From assembly GCA_046294265.1 (NCBI GenBank), contig JBKBKC010000002.1, forward strand, positions 248,001-312,000: DNA of 64,000 nucleotides. Reading direction: 5' to 3'. A model generated the notes under the pieces. It did not search any database. It had not been told where the DNA came from and worked only from the letters and a program-made list of their open reading frames with translations. This DNA comes from JBKBKC01 sp046294265. GTDB lineage: Bacteria > Pseudomonadota > Alphaproteobacteria > Rhodobacterales > Rhodobacteraceae. Below, piece after piece: positions 24,733 to 33,340 of this stretch (positions are counted from its first letter, which is position 1; each line of letters opens with the position of its first letter). Both the position numbers and the translations under genes were made by a program.

Positions 24733-25935
24733 TCAGGTCAGGCAGCGGCAGAACTGCTGGATCCGTGTGCAGGCATCCACCAGCACCGCATCCGCCGTGG
24801 CATAGCTGACGCGGAAGTTGGGACTGACGCCAAAAGCCGCGCCGAACACAACCGCAACCCCGGTTTCCTCCAGCAGAGCTGTTGCAAAGGCCTCGTCATC
24901 GGTGATCGCCGTGCCGGTGGGCGAGGTCTTGCCGATCAGGCCCGAGATGTCGGGGTAGACGTAGAACGCGCCTTCGGGTTTCGGGCAGATGATGCCGGTT
25001 GCGTCGTTCAGCATGTCCACCACGAGGTTCCGCCGCCGCTGGAATGCGGTGCGGAACGGGATCAGGAAATCCTGCGGGCCGTTCAGCGCCTCCAGCGCCG
25101 CATATTGCGACACCGACGACGGGTTCGAGGTGCTCTGGCTCTGGATCGTGCCCATGGCGCGGATGAGCGGCACGGCGCCCGCCGCATAGCCGATGCGCCA
25201 GCCGGTCATCGCATAGGCCTTGCTGACCCCGTTGCAGGTCAGCGTGCGGTCGTAGAGGCCGGGTTCCACCTGCGCGGGCGTGGCGAACTCGAAATCGTCG
25301 AACACAAGATGCTCATACATGTCGTCCGACATCACCCAGACATGGGGGTGGCGCATCAGCACGTCGGTCAGTGCCTTCAACTCGGCCCGGGTATAGCCGG
25401 CACCTGTGGGGTTCGAGGGCGAGTTGAAGATAAACCATTTCGTGCGCGGGGTGATCGCGGCTTCCAGCTGCGCAGGCGTCAGCTTGAAATTCGTCTCGAT
25501 GCCGCAGACCACCGGCACCGGCGTTCCTCCTGCCAAGAGCACCATGTCGGGATAGCTGACCCAGTAGGGGGCCGGGATGATGACCTCGTCGCCCGGGTTC
25601 AACGTGGCCATGAAGGCGTTGTAGAGCGTCTGCTTGCCGCCGGTGCCCACGGTGATCTGGTTCGGCGCATAGGTCAGCCCGTTTTCCCGCAACAGCTTGG
25701 CGCAGATCGCCAGCTTCAGCTCGAGGATGCCGTCGACGGCGGTGTATTTCGTCTTTCCCGCGTCGATCGCCGCCTTGGCTGCGGCCTTGATATGATCGGG
25801 CGTGTCAAAATCCGGCTCACCCGCGCCAAGGCCGATCACGTCGCGCCCCTGTGCCTTCAACTCCGCCGCCTTTGTCGTCACCGCGATGGTCGGCGAGGGT
25901 TTCACGCGCGACAGCGTGTCCGAGATAAAGGCCAT
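24733..25935 (-). CDS. aspC: Aspartate aminotransferase (class I, subgroup 1b-like)
   Basis: A 400-residue PLP enzyme exchanging amino groups between aspartate and 2-oxoglutarate. The N-terminus (ITVTTKAAELKAQGRDVI-like), GAGEPDFDTPDHIK, FNSPSNPTGAGY, the PLP lysine in NGVSKAYAMTGWRIGYAAG and the C-terminal FRVSYATAD mark it as the class I type common in alphaproteobacteria, often with some prephenate or aromatic activity. AAGGAG lies 12 bases before the ATG. It is cytoplasmic. It may head a transcript with the hypothetical gene and gabT behind it. Confidence 0.93.
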   Translation of the reverse strand: MAFISDTLSRVKPSPTIAVTTKAAELKAQGRDVIGLGAGEPDFDTPDHIKAAAKAAIDAGKTKYTAVDGILELKLAICAKLLRENGLTYAPNQITVGTGGKQTLYNAFMATLNPGDEVIIPAPYWVSYPDMVLLAGGTPVPVVCGIETNFKLTPAQLEAAITPRTKWFIFNSPSNPTGAGYTRAELKALTDVLMRHPHVWVMSDDMYEHLVFDDFEFATPAQVEPGLYDRTLTCNGVSKAYAMTGWRIGYAAGAVPLIRAMGTIQSQSTSNPSSVSQYAALEALNGPQDFLIPFRTAFQRRRNLVVDMLNDATGIICPKPEGAFYVYPDISGLIGKTSPTGTAITDDEAFATALLEETGVAVVFGAAFGVSPNFRVSYATADAVLVDACTRIQQFCRCLT

Positions 25936-26028
25936 GTCCGCAGGCTCCTTCGGGTGGACGTTCCGGGCAGGTTCTCTTAGGGTTCACGCCATCGGCGTTC
26001 AAGCGGTATCACGTCAGGGAGAGGCAAG

Positions 26029-26427
26029 ATGACCGACACGACGGAGGGCTGGTTCAGCGACCAGACCGCCACATTCGGCGACCGTATCGCGGGCGCGCGT
26101 GAGGCGGCCGGGATGGGGCAGGAGGATTTCGCGCGCAGGCTGGGCGTGCGGCTGACCACCCTGCAGGCCTGGGAAGATGACCGGATGGAACCCCGCGCGA
26201 ACCGGCTGCAGATGGCGGCCGGGATGCTGGGCGTGTCGCTCCGCTGGCTCCTGACCGGCGAGGGCGACGGAATCGAGGCGCCGCCCGAGGGAACGGTCCT
26301 GCGGCCCGATGCAAGGGCCGTTCTGTCCGACCTCGCGCGGATGCGCGCGGCACTACTGGCGCTGTCGGCCGACATGGGGCGCGCAGAGAAACAGTTGCGC
26401 GTTCTGATGCGCGAAAAGGCGGAGTGA
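26029..26427 (+). CDS. XRE-family helix-turn-helix regulator
   Basis: A 132-residue DNA-binding protein. The HTH domain occupies residues 14-70: FGDRIAGAREAAGMGQEDFA, RRLGVRLTTLQAWEDDRMEP, then LGVSLRWLLTGEGDG. The remainder is a short acidic linker and a C-terminal helical segment (ALSADMGRAEKQLRVLM) that may dimerise. The target is unknown. GAGAGG lies before the ATG. Its last codons touch the sdhE gene, so the two are co-translated; a link to succinate dehydrogenase assembly is possible but unproven. Confidence 0.9.
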   Translation: MTDTTEGWFSDQTATFGDRIAGAREAAGMGQEDFARRLGVRLTTLQAWEDDRMEPRANRLQMAAGMLGVSLRWLLTGEGDGIEAPPEGTVLRPDARAVLSDLARMRAALLALSADMGRAEKQLRVLMREKAE

Positions 26428-26432
26428 CGGAC

Positions 26433-26711
26433 GTGAAGGAAACACCCGAGGCGCGGCTGAAACGGATGGCCATGCGGTCCTGGCGGCGCGGGACCAAGGA
26501 GATGGACCTGATCCTCGGCCCCTATGCCGATGCGCATCTTGCCGGAATGGACGCAGCGACGCTCGACCGGTTCGACGCCCTTCTGGACGAGAATGATCAG
26601 GACCTGCTGCCATGGGTCCTCGGCGGTCAGCCGGCCCCCGACGTGCTATCGGCGCTGATCGGCGACATCGCGGTGTTTGCCCGCAGCCGTCTGCGCCAGA
26701 CCGCCGGCTGA
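26433..26711 (+). CDS. sdhE: Succinate dehydrogenase assembly factor SdhE
   Basis: A 92-residue protein of the SdhE/SDHAF2 (YgfY) family, which helps attach FAD covalently to the succinate dehydrogenase flavoprotein. The key motif RxxRG is seen as MRSWRRGTKEMDLILG, followed by FDALLDENDQDLLPWVLG. I favour GTG 26433 as start because GGCGGAG is eight bases upstream; GTG 26424, overlapping the upstream TGA by four bases, would add three residues. It follows the XRE gene directly. The sdh genes are not in this window. Confidence 0.9.
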   Translation: MKETPEARLKRMAMRSWRRGTKEMDLILGPYADAHLAGMDAATLDRFDALLDENDQDLLPWVLGGQPAPDVLSALIGDIAVFARSRLRQTAG

Positions 26712-26804
26712 TTCGCAGAAATTCCGGCAAAATCGCCGCGAGTTTACGAAATGTTGTCGCTTAGCCCTGATTCTGCCTGCGAAACGCAACGGGCGGAGGT
26801 CGGC

Positions 26805-27296
26805 ATGCAGCAAGAGGTTCTGGACGGCTCGCAACGGGCCATAATGGCGGGCTACCTGGAAAGCCTCGCGCTGGTGGAGCGGCTGCACCGGCTGCTGCTG
26901 GACGTGATCAAGGATGAGTTTGAGCGGACGGGCATTCTTGAAATCAACGCGGTCCAGGCGCTCTTGCTGTTCAACATCGGCGAGAACGAGGTGACGGCGG
27001 GCGAACTCAAGTCGCGGGGCTATTACCAGGGGTCGAACGTCAGCTACAACCTGAAGAAGCTGGTTGAACTGGGCTACATGCACCACCAGCGGTCCGAGGT
27101 GGACCGCCGCTCGGTGCGGGTGCGGCTTACCGAAAAGGGCCGCCGGGTGCGGGGGATGCTGTCCGACCTCTTTGCCCGCCATGCGGAGACGCTCGACCGT
27201 CGTGGGGTCGTCAGCCTGGCGCAGATGGAAGGGATCAACGCAAGCCTGAAGCGGATGGAGCGGTTCTGGACCGACCAGATCCGCTATATTTACTGA
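26805..27296 (+). CDS. MarR-family regulator, LdtR-like
   Basis: A 163-residue winged-helix regulator. Helices LESLALVERLHRLLLDVIKDEF form the dimer region; the DNA-binding part is TAGELKSRGYYQGSNVSYNL with the wing SEVDRRSVRVRLTEKGR. The SRGYYxGSNxSYNLKKLVExGY stretch closely matches what I recall of LdtR of Liberibacter and relatives, which controls L,D-transpeptidase and stress genes. GGAGGT lies before ATG 26805. The gene is convergent with the capsule cluster, the stops being one base apart. Any effect on capsule genes is conjecture. Confidence 0.87.
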   Translation: MQQEVLDGSQRAIMAGYLESLALVERLHRLLLDVIKDEFERTGILEINAVQALLLFNIGENEVTAGELKSRGYYQGSNVSYNLKKLVELGYMHHQRSEVDRRSVRVRLTEKGRRVRGMLSDLFARHAETLDRRGVVSLAQMEGINASLKRMERFWTDQIRYIY

Positions 27297-27297
27297 C

Positions 27298-29361
27298 CTA
27301 TCGCCACAGCCGCGCCTGCGAAGCCAGCAAACCCTGCGCCTTGGCGAGCAGACGGTTCCGCAGCCCCGGATGCGGGATGTCGCCGGACGCAAGCCTTTCG
27401 ATCGCAACCTCCGGCGGGCAGGGGCGGCGGCTCACCGGATCGAAATAGCGCGGATAGGCGATCAGCGCGGCATGCACGAGAGCCATCAGGCCGGGGCGGG
27501 GCAAGGGGTGCCCGTCCTCGGCCTGACGCCGTCGTGGCGGGATGGGGCCAAGGTCGGTGGTCATGCCCCATCCGGCGTAAAACGGCGCGCCAAGGCACGT
27601 GACCGGCTTTCCCCGGATCAACGCCTCGAACCCCAGGAGCGAGGTCATCGTCCAGACCTCATCGCAGGCCAACAGCAGCGCCACCGGATCGGCCTGCCGC
27701 GCCACCACATCGGCCAGCCCCGCGAGTGCCGCCTCTTGCACCGCACCGGGGCGCAGGCCCGCCTCCACATCCGGGTGCGGCTTGAACACGATCACAGCAT
27801 CCGGGCGCGCGGCCCGCACCGCCTGCAACAGCGCCAGATTGGTGCGCACTGGCCCGGCCCCCAGCCGGACCGAGGCGTCATCCTCCACCTGGCCCGGCAC
27901 CAGAACGCGGTGGCCCGGCGGAAGTGGCGGCACCTCGCCCCCCAAGTTGTATTTTGACACCCCCGATGCCACGAGCCGCGCCACCAGTCGCTCAGCCCGC
28001 CGCGCGCCACCCGCAGGCTGGGGGGCGAGGACCAACCGTTCCAGGCGGCTTTCGCGACCGGGGTCATAGTAGATGCCCAGGTCGTCGGTCACCAGCGACA
28101 GCGGCGGCACCAGATCGGCCCCCAGTCCGCGCGACCGAAGGAACCCGTCCTCGACGCGCCTGACGGGACCTGTGGCTGCCACGGCAAAATCCTCGGGCTC
28201 CTTTGCGGCCCAGACCAGCACCGGGCGACCCCGCGCCGCGGCCTCGGCAAGCGCCTGCGCGGGCGTGTCGGCAAAGACCAGCGGACGCTCGCGGCCGAAC
28301 ACTTCCTGCAGCCGCCGCCGTTTCCACATCCGCATGCCAAGTGCCACATGGCCGCGCCGATCCTCGCGCCAGGCGCACACCTCGGCCTCGATCTGGTCCA
28401 GCGCCTCCTCAAAGCTGCACAGCCGGTCCCGGCAGGGATCATGCCAGATCGGCGCGAGGATCATCGCGGCGGCGAACATCTGCGCGCGTGTCAGGCGCCG
28501 GATGCGGCGGGGCAGCGGCAGGTCGTCCGTTGTCAGGCCCCAGCCGGCGTAGAAGGGACTGCCCCAGACGTGCGGGCGATGCCCCGCCAGGATCGCCTCG
28601 AACCCCATCTGGGATGAGAGCACATGCACCGCGATGGCCCCTTGCAAGAGTTTCAGGGGCGAGACAGGGGCGGTCAGCAAGGTGACTCCGGGGCCTGCAT
28701 CCTGCGGGCCGTAATGACCTGGGCGCAGGCCCATCGCGGTTTCGGGATGCGTTTTGATCACCACCGGCGCGCCGTGGTGCCCCTCGCGCGCCGCCGCCAG
28801 CATGCGCGCCCAGACGTCTGGCGCAGCGCCGGAATGGCGCACCGAAGCATCGCCGCGGGTCTGGTCGATCACCAACACATAGCCCGGCGGGGGCAGGTTG
28901 GCATCGGGGTCGTGAATGTTGTATTTCGACAAGTCCTGCGCACGCATGCGTTCTATTCCATCTCGCGCGCGTGTTAGCAGATCGGAATCGTCTAGCGGAT
29001 GTGCGGCCAGCAACCGCTCCACCGACGATGGGGCGGAGGCGTCGAAATGCACGCCAAGGGGGTCCAGCAGCAGCCCCAGCGGCGCGTCCCCGGCGCGGCC
29101 TGGCCGCAATGAGCGCAGAAAGGCATCCTCAATCCGCACCACTGGCACGCCCGCCCACGCCGCCACCGCCTCACCCCGCCCCGCGTAGGGCGAGCGGCCC
29201 CAAACCGCCACCCCGTCACCCGGCCCCGGCAGGCCGATGTGCAAGCCGTGGCCCGCAAGGCTCAGAATGCGCCGCAGCCGGCGCTGGCGCAGAAAGCCCG
29301 CATTGTAGAAGAAAAGCCGTCGGGGAATGGCCCCGTCGGCATCTGCGGGTTCGCCCGACAT
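27298..29361 (-). CDS. kpsC: Capsule beta-Kdo transferase KpsC
   Basis: A 687-residue cytoplasmic enzyme of the KpsC family, which with KpsS builds the poly-Kdo linker between lipid and group 2-type capsules. It is an internal duplication: SKYNIHDP pairs with SKYNLGGE, QTRGDASVR with QVEDDASVR, IKTHPE with FKPHPD, and GSPFYAGWGLTTDD with GAPFYAGWGMTTD. This fits the known two-catalytic-domain layout of KpsC. The start is placed at ATG 29361, eight bases after the OPX gene stop; the frame extends to 29481 but overlaps that gene. Confidence 0.92.
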   Translation of the reverse strand: MSGEPADADGAIPRRLFFYNAGFLRQRRLRRILSLAGHGLHIGLPGPGDGVAVWGRSPYAGRGEAVAAWAGVPVVRIEDAFLRSLRPGRAGDAPLGLLLDPLGVHFDASAPSSVERLLAAHPLDDSDLLTRARDGIERMRAQDLSKYNIHDPDANLPPPGYVLVIDQTRGDASVRHSGAAPDVWARMLAAAREGHHGAPVVIKTHPETAMGLRPGHYGPQDAGPGVTLLTAPVSPLKLLQGAIAVHVLSSQMGFEAILAGHRPHVWGSPFYAGWGLTTDDLPLPRRIRRLTRAQMFAAAMILAPIWHDPCRDRLCSFEEALDQIEAEVCAWREDRRGHVALGMRMWKRRRLQEVFGRERPLVFADTPAQALAEAAARGRPVLVWAAKEPEDFAVAATGPVRRVEDGFLRSRGLGADLVPPLSLVTDDLGIYYDPGRESRLERLVLAPQPAGGARRAERLVARLVASGVSKYNLGGEVPPLPPGHRVLVPGQVEDDASVRLGAGPVRTNLALLQAVRAARPDAVIVFKPHPDVEAGLRPGAVQEAALAGLADVVARQADPVALLLACDEVWTMTSLLGFEALIRGKPVTCLGAPFYAGWGMTTDLGPIPPRRRQAEDGHPLPRPGLMALVHAALIAYPRYFDPVSRRPCPPEVAIERLASGDIPHPGLRNRLLAKAQGLLASQARLWR

Positions 29362-29368
29362 CGGCGGA

Positions 29369-30493
29369 TCATTCGCCGATGCTGGAGATCTGGTTGGCCG
29401 CCCCTGCGGTTCCGGTGATCGCCGACAGCGTCTTTTGCCACTGCACGAAGGGGGCTTCGGTGACATATACCGTGTCGCCATCGCGGATCAGGAAATCGCG
29501 CGCCTCGAACATGCCGGTGGGCTGTGTCAGGTCCAGCACATAGACCATGCGCTGGTCGCCTTGCAGGTCGTTGCGGCCAAGAACTGCATTTGCAATCTCG
29601 GCCGGTTCGTTGCGGAACACGAAGACGCCGGTGGGATCGGCAAGGCTGGTGTTCAGGCCCCCCACCGTGGCGATGGCTTCGATGGCCGACAGGGTCTGCG
29701 TCTCGAACGCCACCCGGTTCTGCGCGCCGGTGGCCCCCAGCGCCACAAAGGCGCGGGTGTCGCGCTCCACCACGATGCGGTCGCCCGCGCGCAGCGCGAT
29801 GTCCAGCGCGGGATTGGCGTAAAGGTCCTGCAACCAGATCTTGCCCGTATGGCTGCCGCGCGTCACGCGCACCACTGCCACGTCGGGCTCGATCGCCACC
29901 CCACCTGCCCGCGCCAGCATCGCCGTCAGCGTACGCGTCGGCCGCTCGATGGGATAGACGCCCTGGCCCCCCACGGCACCCGACACCGACACCGTCGAAC
30001 CATCTCCTGCCACGCGCTGCACGGTCACCTGCGGATCGGGCGTCTGTTCGTCCAGCTTGCGGGTAATCAACTGGCGCAGACCTTCTGGCGTGTTCCCGGA
30101 CGCCTTGAGCCGCCCGGCATATGGCACGAAGATGAAACCGGACCCGTCCACCTGCACCTGTTCCAGCACCGACACCCTTTGCCCCGTGTTGCCCAAGAGC
30201 GGGTCATCCTTGACGTTCTCGAAAATTGTCAGCGCCAGCACGTCGCCCGGCGAGATAATGTCCGACCCGATCACGCCCGCGTTGCGGAACCCCGATCCGA
30301 AGCCAAGGGCGGGCACCACGCCGGTGGCCCGCGTCACACGCGGATTGACCGTAACGATGAAGGCATCACCTTCCTTCAGCACCGATCCCTTGAAAATCTC
30401 GGCCTTGTTCGGCCCTGAACGCGGCAAGCCGCACCCGCCAACGGCCACAACGAGGGCCAGAAGGACCGCCCCGCGGGCGCTCCTGGTTGCCAT
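29369..30493 (-). CDS. OPX-family polysaccharide export lipoprotein
   Basis: A 374-residue outer-membrane polysaccharide export protein (Wza/KpsD type). A lipoprotein signal (ARGAVLLALVVAVGGC, Cys at about residue 21) is followed by the Poly_export domain with GDVLALTIFENV and VDGSGFIFVPYAGRLKASG. Beta-grasp SLBB repeats then follow (VSGAVGGQGVYPIERPTRT; VALGATGAQNRVAF; VYVTEAPFVQW). It would carry polymer across the periplasm and outer membrane. It lies between kpsS and kpsC. The ABC exporter parts (KpsM, KpsT, KpsE) are not in the window. Confidence 0.9.
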   Translation of the reverse strand: MATRSARGAVLLALVVAVGGCGLPRSGPNKAEIFKGSVLKEGDAFIVTVNPRVTRATGVVPALGFGSGFRNAGVIGSDIISPGDVLALTIFENVKDDPLLGNTGQRVSVLEQVQVDGSGFIFVPYAGRLKASGNTPEGLRQLITRKLDEQTPDPQVTVQRVAGDGSTVSVSGAVGGQGVYPIERPTRTLTAMLARAGGVAIEPDVAVVRVTRGSHTGKIWLQDLYANPALDIALRAGDRIVVERDTRAFVALGATGAQNRVAFETQTLSAIEAIATVGGLNTSLADPTGVFVFRNEPAEIANAVLGRNDLQGDQRMVYVLDLTQPTGMFEARDFLIRDGDTVYVTEAPFVQWQKTLSAITGTAGAANQISSIGE

Positions 30494-30603
30494 TCCTGTC
30501 ACTGCTCGTACCCCTTTTTGGAGCGTTGTTGTTGGCTCTGCCTCGGCTTTTGCATGCAAGCCTACAAAAAGACGGCGAAAAACGCCAGTCCCCACACCGC
30601 GCC

Positions 30604-31893
30604 TCAGTTCACCAGCCGCAACTGTTGCCGAGGTGCCGCGATGCCATCGGTCAGCGCATCATAGGGATCCTGCGCCATGAGCATCATGTCCACCACCTGT
30701 CGTAGCAACTCACGCCGCCCCCGCAAGGAGTAGAATCCGCCCGCAACCTGGCTGGTTTCAAGCAGATAGTGGCGGAACGTTCGGTAGGCGCGGGCGTCAG
30801 GTCGGGCTGGGTTGGCAAAGAACTCATGCAGAGGTTGCTGGGATACGAATTCCGGCTTGCCGTAAATCGCGCGGCCGAATGTCTTTAGCGGCAGACCGCG
30901 CCACAGCACCTGCTGGCCCGCAGTGGAATTTACGGTCACCGCCGACCGCGCACGGTTCAACAGCGCCGCCAGCATCCCGCCCCGCACGAAATGCACCCGA
31001 TCCGCCACGCCAGCCGCTCGCGCCAGCTTGCGGATTTCGCGCAGCACGGGCACCCGGCCATCCTCCAGCGGATGCGCCTTGAACACCAGCCGGTGATGCG
31101 GCGGGGCGCCACGGGCAAAGCCATCGATTACAAGGTCGAGGAACTCGGTCATGGTGGAAAAGGAAGAATGCCTCTGGAAACTCGTGTCATGTTCCAGTTG
31201 CAGCAGCACCAGGTGGTAGGGATAGCCGCCCGCGCGAATGCGCCATGTCTCAATCATCCGCTCCCAGCGGTGGAAGGGCATGAGCAGGAAGCGGCGCAGA
31301 TAAAGCAGGAATTCCTGCCGCACGGTGAGGGTGCGATGCGGGCGGAAATTGCGGTAATCCCAGAACCCCGCCAGCACGAACCAGTGGTAGAGCGCACCCC
31401 AGAACATGTGCTGGCGCATGTCGCCCCAGCGGGCCGGAGCATCGGGCAATTCGGCATCCGATCGCGCCAGCGCCGCCGCCATGTCCGCCACCGAAAGCTC
31501 CATCAACCGCGAGTGCCCGTTCGATCCGCCCCGCTCATAGGTCACCCAGTAGGGCCGCAGATAGCCCTCCTCGAACACATGCACGGTGGCACCTGCCGCG
31601 CGCGCCGCCTCGACCGCGGCGGCGTGGATTGGACGGGTATCGCCGTAGAGCACGACATCGGTGATCGCATGCTCGGCCAAGAGTGCGGCAAGGGCCTTTG
31701 GCCACTCCTCAACCGTGCCGCGATATGGGATATACCCCGCCCCATCAGGCCAGAATGCGCGGTCACCCCGGTTGAAGCCCACGCGCCACACCTCGGCCCC
31801 CGCCGCACGCAGCATGCGCCCCAGACGGTGAAAGAAAGGTCCGTGCGGCCCTTGCAGAAGCATGAACCTATGTCCCTGTCCCGACCTGCGCAT
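30604..31893 (-). CDS. kpsS: Capsule beta-Kdo transferase KpsS
   Basis: A 429-residue protein of the KpsS family, which adds the first Kdo to the lipid acceptor of group 2-type capsules. Family marks are LLQGPHGPFFHRLGRML at the start, FNRGDRAFWPDGAGYIPYRG, VLYGDTRPIH, FEEGYLRPYWVTYERGG and the later FKAHPLEDGR and VNSTAGQQVLWRGLP. GGAGG lies five bases before ATG 31893, with another ATG directly upstream at 31896. It is first in the kpsS-OPX-kpsC unit and divergent from ribE. Confidence 0.9.
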   Translation of the reverse strand: MRRSGQGHRFMLLQGPHGPFFHRLGRMLRAAGAEVWRVGFNRGDRAFWPDGAGYIPYRGTVEEWPKALAALLAEHAITDVVLYGDTRPIHAAAVEAARAAGATVHVFEEGYLRPYWVTYERGGSNGHSRLMELSVADMAAALARSDAELPDAPARWGDMRQHMFWGALYHWFVLAGFWDYRNFRPHRTLTVRQEFLLYLRRFLLMPFHRWERMIETWRIRAGGYPYHLVLLQLEHDTSFQRHSSFSTMTEFLDLVIDGFARGAPPHHRLVFKAHPLEDGRVPVLREIRKLARAAGVADRVHFVRGGMLAALLNRARSAVTVNSTAGQQVLWRGLPLKTFGRAIYGKPEFVSQQPLHEFFANPARPDARAYRTFRHYLLETSQVAGGFYSLRGRRELLRQVVDMMLMAQDPYDALTDGIAAPRQQLRLVN

Positions 31894-32058
31894 CATTTCC
31901 TCCGGCCTCGTTACCCTTTCGGCAATGCGCCCACAGGCGTAAAGGGGAAGTTCACCCTCGCCGGAAAGATAGCGAAAAACGCGGCGAAAATGGGGCGGGG
32001 GTTGCAGGGCCGGTTGGCGGGGGCTACCTCGGCGGATGGCAAGGACAGGGGGCGGCGG

Positions 32059-32658
32059 ATGTTCACCGGAATCGTGACCGACATCGGCGAGGTGCTGGAG
32101 ACGGTGCTTGCGGGCGACCTGCGCGCCCGCATCGGCACCGGCTATGATCCGGCGACCATCGACATCGGTGCCTCGATCGCCTGCGACGGGGTGTGCCTGA
32201 CGGTGGTGGCCCTTGGCACGTCGCCGCGCAACTGGTTCGACGTGCAGATCTCGGCCGAAACCGTGTCCAAGACCACCGCGGCCGATTGGAACCCCGGCCG
32301 CGCGCTGAACCTGGAACGCGCGCTGAAGGTGGGGGATGAGCTGGGCGGACATATCGTGTCGGGCCATGTCGACGGGTTGGCGCGGGTGGTCTCGGTCCGC
32401 CCCGAGGGCGCGTCGGTCCGTGTGACCTTCCGGGCGCCCGACCATCTGGCCGGCTACATCGCGCCCAAGGGGTCGGTCTGCCTGAACGGCACGTCCCTGA
32501 CAGTGAACGAGGTCGCGGGGGCCGAGTTCGGCATCAACTTCATACCGCATACCCAGACGGTCACGACCTGGGGGCAGGTCGCCCCCGGCGACGCCGTGAA
32601 CCTGGAGATCGACACGCTGGCCCGTTATGTCGCCCGCCTGCGCGAGTGGGGCATGTGA
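32059..32658 (+). CDS. ribE: Riboflavin synthase alpha subunit
   Basis: A 199-residue enzyme converting two molecules of 6,7-dimethyl-8-ribityllumazine into riboflavin. The N-terminal MFTGIVTDIGEV, the repeated barrels with ACDGVCLTVV and LNGTSLTVNEV, and GGHIVSGHVDG are diagnostic. The frame is open for 1 kb upstream, but homology starts at ATG 32059, after AGGGGGCGGCGG. It begins a plus-strand run of riboflavin genes. No FMN riboswitch was found in the 165-bp divergent gap to kpsS. ribD is not in the window. Confidence 0.95.
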   Translation: MFTGIVTDIGEVLETVLAGDLRARIGTGYDPATIDIGASIACDGVCLTVVALGTSPRNWFDVQISAETVSKTTAADWNPGRALNLERALKVGDELGGHIVSGHVDGLARVVSVRPEGASVRVTFRAPDHLAGYIAPKGSVCLNGTSLTVNEVAGAEFGINFIPHTQTVTTWGQVAPGDAVNLEIDTLARYVARLREWGM

Positions 32659-33224
32659 GCGGGGCAGCTGCGGGCATCGGCCACAACCGGGGGCCCTCGA
32701 TGGAGGGCGGCGCGAGCTGGCGTCAGCATTGCTGGGGTCAGGCGCGCGCGGCCCTGCTGCCGCATCTGCCCGTCGAGGTGTTGCGGGGCAGGCTGCGGCG
32801 GGCGGAGGAGCTTGGCCTCGACTACCGCACCTATGCGGGCATCCGCGCCACCACCGGGCATGACGTCGTGGCGGTGCTGTTCTCGTCGAATGCCCTGATG
32901 GCGCTGACGGGCCGCACGATCCCTGACTCCCGCCGCGCAAAACTCGCCACAATGACCGGCTGCGACCGGATCGGCCTTGCTACCCGCCCGATCACCCCGG
33001 CCAGCCTGCTGGCGATGGCCGGTGACGTGCTGGATACAACCCATCCCGCTCCTGCGGCCCTTGCCCCCTTTGCCCAGGCCCGCGCCGCCCTGCGCGCGGC
33101 CCTCGGCCGCCTTCCCGCCGACCGCGCCATCCTGATCGCGGCCCACGGCCTCGAGTCCGACTGGGCCAACGCCGCCCGCCTTGCTGCGGCCCTTCCCGCC
33201 GACCGCTTTTTCGCCCCGGCCTGA
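32655..33224 (+). CDS. Conserved hypothetical protein with GHNRGP motif
   Basis: A 189-residue protein of unknown function. The start is probably GTG 32655, overlapping the ribE stop by four bases (GTGA). Near the N-terminus is GIGHNRGPSM; I recall a GHNxGP tag from other uncharacterised alphaproteobacterial and phage proteins. The middle (RRAEELGLDYRTYAGIRATT, DVVAVLFSSNALMAL) is helical. The C-terminal ILIAAHGLESDWANAARLAA could be a small domain. No signal or membrane segment is present. Coupling to ribE suggests a link to flavin genes, but only by position. Confidence 0.75.
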   Translation: MSGAAAGIGHNRGPSMEGGASWRQHCWGQARAALLPHLPVEVLRGRLRRAEELGLDYRTYAGIRATTGHDVVAVLFSSNALMALTGRTIPDSRRAKLATMTGCDRIGLATRPITPASLLAMAGDVLDTTHPAPAALAPFAQARAALRAALGRLPADRAILIAAHGLESDWANAARLAAALPADRFFAPA

Positions 33225-33230
33225 CCTTCA

Positions 33231-33257
33231 CCGCTTCTTCTTGATGAAAATACCCAT
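33231..33257 (-). repeat. Intergenic repeat family, copy e (tail only)
   Basis: On the minus strand this reads GGGTATTTTCATCAAGAAG and AAG, matching the tail of the repeat family seen at 51574 and 51631. The GC-rich hairpin part is missing or degenerate. It lies between the GHNRGP gene and ribB. Confidence 0.5.
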
Positions 33258-33340
33258 GCGACCGCGCCACACGGCGCCCCCTCTGGCCTTCATGCGCGTG
33301 TCGCGCTAGAGGCTGGACGGACCGGAGGAGGCACATCCGC

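Noticed and set aside
31894..32058. FMN riboswitch ahead of ribE
   Set aside because: No RFN-element conserved segments could be found.
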